Assembly (NCBI RefSeq): GCF_009711475.1
Contig: NZ_SMMD01000784.1
Coordinates: 1 to 8,250 of the forward strand
Direction: 5' to 3'
From: Fulvivirga aurantia
Lineage (GTDB): Bacteria > Bacteroidota > Bacteroidia > Cytophagales > Cyclobacteriaceae
Length of the DNA stretch: 8,250 bases
The translations under genes and the position numbers were made by a program. Each line of letters starts with the position of its first letter. Positions within the stretch are counted from its first letter, which is position 1. Below the pieces are notes generated by a model. It was not told the origin of the DNA, did no database searches, and was given only the letters and a program-made list of their open reading frames with translations. Below are positions 1 to 5,069 of this stretch, piece by piece.

Positions 1-764
1 GAAAGATAATATGTATTTCCTGGTGTTAAGGTTGTTGATCCGAGTACTACTACATCACCGTTAGTAGAAGTATAACGTGCGCATTCAACTTCCGTAGTTC
101 CATCACTCTGCCAGAGAGCCGCTTGTGTTCTTCTTTGTGTTCCTTTGGTTCCTCCAATGTCTACCGTGATATTGATTCTTCCACTGGCCGGAGCAGTGAA
201 TGAAAACCACCTGTTGAGTTGTGGGCCCGAATTGTTCCAGCAACTACCTGCATTCAAATCTGGGGAAGCGCCAACTGTGGTGTAAGCCTCATCTGTTGAA
301 CAAGTGCCTATTAAGCCTGTAATGTCTTGTGCTCCTTCAAAAAAATCATAGTCAACATTGTCATTAAGGCAAAGCGTAAAAGTACCATCGTAGCTTCCGT
401 TGTAAGTGTCAACTGAAATGTAATATGTGTTTCCTGGTGTAAGGCCGATTGAACCAAGCGTTACAACATCATCATTAGCAGAAGTATAGCGATCGCACGC
501 TACTTCAGTTGTTCCATCACTTTGCCAAAGCGCTAGTTGTGATCTTCTTTGAGTCCCTTTAGTGCCTCCTATATCTACAGTTATGTTTATCTCTCCGCTG
601 GCGGGTGCAATGAACCTAAACCATACGTTTTGCCGAGGACCTGAATTATTCCAACATGAGCCAGCATTTAAATCACCTGTAGCACTGATGGTAGTATATG
701 CGGCATCTGCTGAGCAACTGTTGATAATTGATGTAACATCAATGGCGCTGGCAAAATTATCGTT
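1..764 (-). repeat. Tandem 414-bp coding repeat (138 residues per unit)
   Basis: Unit 1 spans about 764 to 351 and unit 2 begins at about 350 and runs off the left edge. Matching landmarks are exactly 414 bases apart, for example the codons for WNNSGP (around 643 and 229) and the cctcc ahead of the IGGT motif (565 and 151). The repeat is clear in protein and still visible in DNA, with many differences at third codon positions, so the duplication is not very recent. More units may follow outside the window. Confidence 0.85.
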
Positions 765-845
765 AGTTGGCTGAGCTTTGATGGCTGAGCCAAGCAAAAG
801 CAAACAGAGGAGCGGAAGTAGAAAGCGGTTCATAACTAAAGCCAT
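1..845 (-). CDS. Secreted repeat protein with PPC-like beta domains, partial (C-terminus outside window)
   Basis: The frame is open from the start to the window edge (281 codons plus two bases), so the C-terminus is missing. The N-terminus is a clear signal peptide: a short charged stretch (MNRF), a leucine-rich core, then a likely cleavage after IKA before QP (around residue 24). There is no lipobox. After it come tandem copies of a 138-residue unit (residues 28-165 and 166 onward), each with GSCWNNSGP, W.F.APASG, INITVDIGGTKGTQRR, ALWQSDGTTEV and LTPGNTYY. This pattern resembles the pre-peptidase C-terminal (PPC-like) beta-sandwich domains of large Bacteroidota surface proteins, which commonly end in a type IX sorting domain; that tail cannot be seen here. 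Unit 1 has four cysteines, and the visible part of unit 2 repeats the first three, suggesting disulfides outside the cytoplasm. Two in-frame ATGs are possible (845 and 833). I chose 845 because its upstream bases are more A/T-rich, but 833 also gives a good signal peptide. Substrate or partner unknown. Confidence 0.8.
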   Translation of the reverse strand, partial: MALVMNRFLLPLLCLLLLGSAIKAQPTNDNFASAIDVTSIINSCSADAAYTTISATGDLNAGSCWNNSGPRQNVWFRFIAPASGEINITVDIGGTKGTQRRSQLALWQSDGTTEVACDRYTSANDDVVTLGSIGLTPGNTYYISVDTYNGSYDGTFTLCLNDNVDYDFFEGAQDITGLIGTCSTDEAYTTVGASPDLNAGSCWNNSGPQLNRWFSFTAPASGRINITVDIGGTKGTQRRTQAALWQSDGTTEVECARYTSTNGDVVVLGSTTLTPGNTYYL

Positions 846-861
846 TATTTATATTAATTAT

Positions 862-878
862 TACAATTTGTTAGCCAA
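862..878 (-). promoter_or_regulatory. Possible sigma-54-like promoter for the secreted repeat protein
   Basis: On the minus strand the sequence TTGGCTAACAAATTGTA matches the -24/-12 layout (TTGGCAC-N5-TTGCW): GG, ten bases, then GT where GC is expected. The -24 box matches in its first five bases and the -12 box in TTG and the final A. Transcription would begin near 852, very close to the 845 ATG, which would favour the 833 start. Both boxes deviate from consensus, so this may be chance. Confidence 0.25.
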
Positions 879-1080
879 CCATCATTATGAGGCATATGGG
901 CATAATTAAGTTACAAAAATGTCCCAGAATGGGAAGATTTCAGGTAGTAACTCATTACAAGTTATAATGTAAGTATTGCTTACTGTTTAAACTCATAAAG
1001 ATACCTAATGAATTATCAAAATACTAGCAGAGCCTGGAGGCATGTTGTTTAGAAAAATAACTGATGTAAGAAAAGTGTAA

Positions 1081-2421
1081 TTATTTAGCTGCTGAAGAAA
1101 AGCGTAAAGTAAACGTGGTCCCTTCACCAATAATGCTTTCTGCTTTAATTGATCCACCGTGCATATGCATGATTTGCTTTGATAGACTCAAACCGATACC
1201 GGAACCTTCTTTTTTTGTTGAGAAGAATGGAATGAAGATTTCTTTCAAAAGATCATCCTCAATGCCAGAGCCTGTATCTTTTACTTTAATTACTATGTTT
1301 TTTTCTTCAGCTTTAGCTGATAAATGTATGATCTTATTTTGACTGGATTTTAGCGCGTCTTGGGCGTTTTTTATAAGATTTAGAATGATTTGCTCGATGA
1401 GTTTAGTGTCTGCATTGATGATAATCCCCTCTTGAGATTCACTTTTAAGATCAATGCCTTGTTTCTCAATTTCCGATTTAGTGAGCCGTGCTATACCATC
1501 AAACAGTTCTTTTACATCGATGTCTGTTTTGTTGGGCTTGGGTACCCTTGTTATTTTTCTGTAATCATCAATAAAAGCCAACATACCATCACTTCTACGC
1601 TGTATAGTCTTAAGAGAAAATTTCAGGTCTTCTATAATATCATCTGACAGATGCTCTTTGTTAAGCATCATTTGCATGGTTTCAGTGAGTGAGCTAATAG
1701 GGGTGGCAGAGTTCATGATCTCATGCGTCAATATCCTGATAAGCTTATGCCAGGCTTCAATCTCCTTCTGTTCAATTTCATTTCTGATATCCTGAAATGT
1801 GACTAATGTATACTCTTTTTCGAGCAGTATGACTGTACTCACATCTAATGATAATGTGATCTTTTCACTTAATTCAATTTCCAATAGCCTGCGACCTTCG
1901 GGTTGTAATTCCTTTACTGCCAATGAGAATGCAGGCAGTTTCTCTTTGAATATTTGCCAATTGTTTACCCCGGTTATGTTCAATAGTTTTTCTGCAGTAC
2001 GATTTATTAGCGTAATACTTTCACTGTTTTCTATAGAAATTATGCCGATGTTGATATGATCAACCACCGTTTTGAGGTATTGAAATTGTGCTTCTTTCTC
2101 AATCTTGGCCTGCTTGTATTGCTGTATGATCTGTTCAAAAGAATCATTAAGTATATCGAATGAGGTACCTATCTTACTTTTATTAAAGTTGATGGAGAAG
2201 TCACTGTGTTTGATAGCGAGTATAAATTTTGCCAATTCCCGATTGGTTTTATTGACAAACCTCAACAACTCCATGACCAGGCCAATAAGCAGAATGCCTA
2301 AGATTATTTGATTAAAGAAAAGACGGCTATCACCTAGAATATAGGCTAAGGTGAAAGCGGTGGTTAAAATCAGAACAATTCTGACTGATACTTTAAAGGA
2401 GAATTTTTTTGTGAAACTCAT
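1081..2421 (-). CDS. NtrY-like membrane sensor histidine kinase
   Basis: This 446-residue protein senses an unknown signal and should autophosphorylate on His233, then pass the phosphate to an NtrC-type regulator. Two transmembrane helices lie near the N-terminus (about 13-30 and 34-54) with almost no periplasmic loop, so sensing is probably within the membrane or cytoplasm. A linker (RELAKFILAIKHSDFS, about 61-76) is followed by a PAS-like region (about 110-210). The dimerisation H-box is LTHEIMNSATPISSL with His233. The ATPase domain shows the N-box (NLIKNAQDAL, key Asn352), G1 (DTGSGI, 382-387), F-box (IFIPFFSTK) and G2 (GSGIGLSLSK, 406-415), so all catalytic motifs are present. The HEIMNSATPI H-box and the length are typical of Bacteroidota NtrY-like kinases annotated as NtrC-family sensors. 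The likely partner is the regulator at 3503-4870 on the same strand, but two unrelated genes lie between them. The start is an ATG without Shine-Dalgarno. I saw no convincing promoter or terminator for it. Confidence 0.93.
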   Translation of the reverse strand: MSFTKKFSFKVSVRIVLILTTAFTLAYILGDSRLFFNQIILGILLIGLVMELLRFVNKTNRELAKFILAIKHSDFSINFNKSKIGTSFDILNDSFEQIIQQYKQAKIEKEAQFQYLKTVVDHINIGIISIENSESITLINRTAEKLLNITGVNNWQIFKEKLPAFSLAVKELQPEGRRLLEIELSEKITLSLDVSTVILLEKEYTLVTFQDIRNEIEQKEIEAWHKLIRILTHEIMNSATPISSLTETMQMMLNKEHLSDDIIEDLKFSLKTIQRRSDGMLAFIDDYRKITRVPKPNKTDIDVKELFDGIARLTKSEIEKQGIDLKSESQEGIIINADTKLIEQIILNLIKNAQDALKSSQNKIIHLSAKAEEKNIVIKVKDTGSGIEDDLLKEIFIPFFSTKKEGSGIGLSLSKQIMHMHGGSIKAESIIGEGTTFTLRFSSAAK

Positions 2422-2569
2422 TTGGTCCGTAAATTCCCTCTTTTAGTAGATTTAACCAAGTAAAAAGATTTAAGGAAAACTAATTGATTGTAATTTTAAT
2501 AGATTCCAGGTTTACGTGACTTATGCAAACCTTATGAATTGATTGTGGTTTTACTTTAAAAGAGTAGTA

Positions 2570-2866
2570 ATGTCAAAATTTCAAGAATTGATAAATGGCG
2601 ATACGCCAGTTTTGGTAGATTTCTACGCCACCTGGTGTGGACCGTGCAAGATGATGGCACCGATGCTTGATGAGCTCAAAGGTCAAATAGGAGACAAGGC
2701 CAAGATTATAAAGGTAGATATAGATAAGAATCCCGCAGCAGCCAGTAAATATCAGGTGAGGGGAGTGCCAACCTTAATATTATTTAAAAATGGTGCTATA
2801 AAGTGGCAGCAATCCGGAGTAGTCCCGGTGCATCAAATGAGACAGGCCATTGAGAGTAATGCTTAG
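2570..2866 (+). CDS. trxA: Thioredoxin (single domain, WCGPC)
   Basis: A 98-residue cytoplasmic thioredoxin, a thiol-disulfide reductant for ribonucleotide reductase, peroxiredoxins and other partners. The active site is TWCGPCK with Cys23 and Cys26, preceded by VLVDFYA, and the cis-proline is Pro67 in [10 protein letters not shown]. The [16 protein letters not shown] stretch is also typical of the fold. There is no signal peptide or membrane anchor. It is slightly shorter than the usual 105-110 residues, mainly at the N-terminus, but all core strands seem present. The frame can be extended upstream to a TTG at 2543, adding nine residues (MWFYFKRVV); I chose the ATG at 2570 because MSKFQELI is the normal beginning for this family. 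It is transcribed opposite to its neighbours, sits between the kinase and the lipoprotein, and ends in a strong terminator. Bacteroidota genomes usually hold several thioredoxins, so the symbol marks the family and may not mean this is the main housekeeping copy. Confidence 0.93.
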   Translation: MSKFQELINGDTPVLVDFYATWCGPCKMMAPMLDELKGQIGDKAKIIKVDIDKNPAAASKYQVRGVPTLILFKNGAIKWQQSGVVPVHQMRQAIESNA

Positions 2867-2879
2867 CTTATTTTAAAAC

Positions 2880-2910
2880 AAAAGTGAGGAAAGAGTCCTT
2901 CCTCACTTTT
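2880..2910. terminator. Bidirectional rho-independent terminator
   Basis: A perfect 12-bp stem (AAAAGTGAGGAA at 2880-2891 with TTCCTCACTTTT at 2899-2910) closes a 7-base loop. T runs follow on both strands: TTTTATAAG on the plus strand, and TTTTGTTTT on the minus strand. It lies 13 bases after the thioredoxin stop and 11 bases from the stop of the convergent lipoprotein gene, so it should terminate both. Confidence 0.9.
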
Positions 2911-2921
2911 ATAAGTATTTA

Positions 2922-3410
2922 CTAATTGATCTTCACCAAATCAGATTTCCATGATTCCGGAATATCTTCAATTGAATAAACATTCAATTGAGCAGATGTA
3001 TCATCTTGTTGCAAAGCCATATTATAAAAAGGGTTGCTAATTTTGTACATTGCTCCAGACGCTGGGTCTACGATCAATAATCCAATTAAACCACCAAAAA
3101 CAATGTTTCCGAAATACCAGCCATCGATATCTGCCTCAACTGGAAAGGAAATATCTTTATAGCCCTCTTTAGAGTAAGTAACATTGTAAATCGCTTTAGT
3201 GAAAAATCCTGCACCTGATTTCAGTTGTACCAATGCCGGAGTGTGTCCTGAGAAAACCAGGTTGCCTTTTCTGTCAGTGATTTTAATATCGACTTCACTT
3301 GGTTGACTAGCAAAATTTACCGGATAGGTAGTTTTGCTAACTATGCTAGCGCAATTAGAAGAGAATAAAAATACTAAAACTAAGATTGATAAAGGTAAAA
3401 ATTTTTTCAT
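2922..3410 (-). CDS. Small probable lipoprotein, function unknown
   Basis: A 162-residue exported protein. It begins MKKFLPLSILVLVFLF, a signal peptide, and then SSNC with Cys20 as the likely lipidated residue. The lipobox is atypical (Ser at -3 and Asn at -1 instead of Leu and Gly/Ala), although the following CASIVSKTTYPV is very like the CAS/CAT-starting mature ends of Bacteroidota lipoproteins. The middle (about 36-90) looks like a small PEGA-like beta domain: a DIKITDRKGNLVFSGHTPALVQL strand-turn pattern, then YNVTYSKEGYKD. A glycine-rich hydrophobic segment follows (GWYFGNIVFGGLIGLLIVDPASGAMYKI, about 97-124), characteristic of a widespread uncharacterised family; it could insert in the membrane or pack as a hairpin. 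The tail (SIEDIPESWKSDLVKIN) is polar. The gene is separated from the upstream regulator by 92 bases, has its own promoter candidate and shares a terminator with the thioredoxin gene, so it is probably an independent unit. I do not recognise a function. Confidence 0.85.
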   Translation of the reverse strand: MKKFLPLSILVLVFLFSSNCASIVSKTTYPVNFASQPSEVDIKITDRKGNLVFSGHTPALVQLKSGAGFFTKAIYNVTYSKEGYKDISFPVEADIDGWYFGNIVFGGLIGLLIVDPASGAMYKISNPFYNMALQQDDTSAQLNVYSIEDIPESWKSDLVKIN

Positions 3411-3437
3411 GTGAAGATTTTATATTTAAATTAACCT

Positions 3438-3468
3438 CAAATATTTCATATTTTAATAAAATCTCAAA
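3438..3468 (-). promoter_or_regulatory. Bacteroidota-type -33/-7 promoter for the lipoprotein gene
   Basis: On the minus strand TTTG (3468-3465) is followed by 19 bases and AATATTTG (3445-3438). This fits the TTTG / TAnnTTTG pattern of the primary sigma factor in Bacteroidota with one mismatch in the first T. Transcription would begin near 3431, about 20 bases before the ATG at 3410. The region is AT-rich, so a chance match is possible. Confidence 0.45.
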
Positions 3469-3502
3469 GAGTCTAACTTATTATTTTACCATTACCACTT
3501 GA

Positions 3503-4870
3503 TTACTTTATCCCATGCTTGTCCATTCTCCTGTACAAGGCAGTCCTGGTAAGCCCTAGGGTTTTGGCAGTTTGGGTTACATTACCTTCATGATCCTGAA
3601 GCGTTTTGATGATAAAATCTCTTTCCATTTCATCAAGAGTAGTGGCCTGGCTTTTTTGAGAAATAGCAGACGGACTGTTTAATAATAACCCAACATCATT
3701 AATTTCTGAATTTTCAGTTAAAATCACTGCTCGTTCAACCGCATGCTGCAGTTCTCTGATGTTTCCTGGCCAATCATAGTTTTTGAGTTGATTTAACACA
3801 TTTTTTGCTACAGAGATACCTTGCTTTTGGTACTTGCCAGTATAAATTTTAAGAAAATGACTGACCAATATGGGAATATCATCAAGTCGGTCTCTTAGAG
3901 CGGGAAGGTGTATTTCAACAGTATTTACTCTATAGAGCAGATCTTGTCTGAAAGTTTGGTCAGCAACCATTTGTGCTATGTCGTTATTAGTAGCACAGAT
4001 CAACCTGAAATCTACCTGTATATCTTTTGCAGAACCTACACGCCTTACTGATCTGCTTTGCAAAACAGTGAGTAACTTGGCCTGGAGAGGAAGAGATAGG
4101 TTGCCTATTTCATCTAGAAACAGAGTGCCTTTATCAGCGATTTCGAAACGACCAGGTTGATCGGTTTTGGCATCGGTAAATGATCCTTTGGTATGTCCAA
4201 AAAGTTCACTTTCAAATAGAGTAGGAGTAATGGCACCCAGGTCAACATTTATAAAGGTGTTATCATACCGGTTTGATTCACTGTGCAGAGCACGCGCTAC
4301 CAACTCTTTACCTGTTCCGTTTTCTCCTAAAATCAATACGTTGGCATCTGTTTTTGCTACTTTCTTAATCAGGTCTTTTACCCTTTGTATTGCTGGAGCC
4401 TCACCTATGATTTTATCAATGCTATTATTATCAGCATTTAATTTCTGCTGAGTGGCTTTAAGTTTTGATATTTCTTTTCCGGATTCTCGATGCTTTATAG
4501 CAGAGAGTATTGTGGCTAAGAGTTTCTGGTTTTTCCAAGGCTTCAATACAAAGTCGGTGGCACCCATCTTCATGGCCTTTACTGCCAAATCTACCTCACC
4601 ATAGGCGGTGATGAGTATAACAATGGCTTCAGAGTCCATCTTCAATATTTCTGATAGCCAGTAAAAACCCTCTTCTCCATTATTAAGGCCTTTATTAAAG
4701 TTCATGTCAAGTAGGATGACATCATAGTCTTTGATTTCAAAATAACCGGCTATCTTATTGGGATCTTCTTCAATATCGACTGAAGAAAATTCTTGTTTCA
4801 AAAACATGCGGGCAGTCTCAAGCACATCCCTGTCATCATCAACTATCAGTATATTGGCCTTAGTTTTCAA
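3503..4870 (-). CDS. NtrC-family sigma-54-dependent response regulator
   Basis: A 455-residue activator that, when phosphorylated, should oligomerise and open sigma-54 promoters using ATP. The receiver domain (about 5-125) has the acidic cluster DDD (11-13), phospho-acceptor Asp55 in VILLDMNF, Thr88 and Lys110 (LKPW). The AAA+ domain (about 152-380) has Walker A GENGTGKE (182-189), Walker B TLFLDE (249-254), sensor I ATNND, arginines in [10 protein letters not shown], and sensor II GNIREL. The sigma-54 contact loop reads GSFTDA (229-234) instead of GAFTGA. The C-terminus (about 413-455) is a Fis-type helix-turn-helix ending in [27 protein letters not shown]. The start is TTG: a stop lies seven codons upstream with no ATG between, and the next internal Met (residue 22) would destroy the receiver. 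The likely kinase is at 1081-2421. The gene is divergent from the permease at 5070, and dyads in the shared upstream region suggest it controls that promoter and possibly itself. A weak -33/-7 match (TTG, 17 bases, TATTTTG at 4941-4915) overlaps one half-site. Confidence 0.94.
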   Translation of the reverse strand: MKTKANILIVDDDRDVLETARMFLKQEFSSVDIEEDPNKIAGYFEIKDYDVILLDMNFNKGLNNGEEGFYWLSEILKMDSEAIVILITAYGEVDLAVKAMKMGATDFVLKPWKNQKLLATILSAIKHRESGKEISKLKATQQKLNADNNSIDKIIGEAPAIQRVKDLIKKVAKTDANVLILGENGTGKELVARALHSESNRYDNTFINVDLGAITPTLFESELFGHTKGSFTDAKTDQPGRFEIADKGTLFLDEIGNLSLPLQAKLLTVLQSRSVRRVGSAKDIQVDFRLICATNNDIAQMVADQTFRQDLLYRVNTVEIHLPALRDRLDDIPILVSHFLKIYTGKYQKQGISVAKNVLNQLKNYDWPGNIRELQHAVERAVILTENSEINDVGLLLNSPSAISQKSQATTLDEMERDFIIKTLQDHEGNVTQTAKTLGLTRTALYRRMDKHGIK

Positions 4871-4924
4871 CTTATATAATGGTTTTTATAGGTCACGAGT
4901 GTTTTTAGAAGTACCAAAATACTA

Positions 4925-4971
4925 AACTGTATCAAAAACAAACGTCTTGGTGTATCGAAAATGATACAGTT
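4925..4971. promoter_or_regulatory. Candidate enhancer (upstream activator) sites for the NtrC-type regulator
   Basis: The core is a perfect dyad, TGTATC-N6-GATACA, at 4951-4968. A further TGTATC at 4928-4933 lies 23 bases upstream, about two helical turns, and shares TGTATC(A/G)AAAA with the core. Read with the right arm it also gives a 9-bp inverted repeat, AACTGTATC (4925-4933) and GATACAGTT (4963-4971). The core is centred about 62 bases before the GG of the -24-like element, near -87 from the expected start, which is the usual place for NtrC-family binding sites. The regulator that binds is inferred from position. Confidence 0.55.
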
Positions 4972-5000
4972 CAAATTAAATTAAGGCCTAATACCGCTAT

Positions 5001-5012
5001 TTTTGTACAAAA
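5001..5012. promoter_or_regulatory. 12-bp perfect palindrome upstream of the -24-like element
   Basis: TTTTGTACAAAA is a perfect palindrome lying six bases before the TTGGCAC element and about 40 bases before the expected transcription start. It may be an operator for another factor or simply an AT-rich chance palindrome. No known site is recognised with confidence. Confidence 0.3.
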
Positions 5013-5018
5013 GGGCTT

Positions 5019-5035
5019 TTGGCACTCTTTTTAGA
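5019..5035 (+). promoter_or_regulatory. Candidate sigma-54 (-24/-12) promoter for the permease genes
   Basis: TTGGCAC at 5019-5025 is a full match to the -24 box. At the right spacing the -12 box reads TTAGA (5031-5035) instead of TTGCW, so the -24 half is strong and the -12 half weak. Transcription would begin near 5046, leaving a leader of about 24 bases before the ATG at 5070. Presence of an adjacent divergent NtrC-type gene and upstream dyads raises the likelihood. Confidence 0.5.
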
Positions 5036-5069
5036 CTTAGCTAGTCGATCTAAAACTGAGAAAAAGCAA

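Noticed and set aside
562..774. Plus-strand open frame of 70 codons
   Set aside because: It is antisense to the secreted repeat protein, begins at GTG, and simply mirrors conserved repeat codons.
884..906. 6-bp inverted repeat ATTATG / CATAAT with an 11-base spacer
   Set aside because: Short AT-rich arms, no T run, and not positioned as a terminator for the kinase gene; no support for an operator.
1115..2311. Several plus-strand open frames of 68-86 codons opposite the kinase gene
   Set aside because: All lie inside the minus-strand kinase coding region, which has every catalytic motif; they show no recognisable protein features.
2543..2569. Upstream extension of the thioredoxin to a TTG start
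   Set aside because: The nine added residues are not typical; ATG 2570 gives the usual thioredoxin beginning.
3415..3464. 9-bp inverted repeat AGATTTTAT / ATAAAATCT with a 32-base spacer
   Set aside because: Pure A/T-rich arms with a long spacer in AT-rich intergenic DNA; likely chance, and it overlaps a better promoter call.
4901..4917. Minus-strand TTGGTAC as a -24 box for the response regulator gene
   Set aside because: No -12 TTGC-like element at the right spacing (AAAAC there).
5019..5069. Upstream extension of the first permease to a TTG start
   Set aside because: The added 17 residues are not family-like and the TTG is part of the TTGGCAC element; the ATG at 5070 gives the normal N-terminus.
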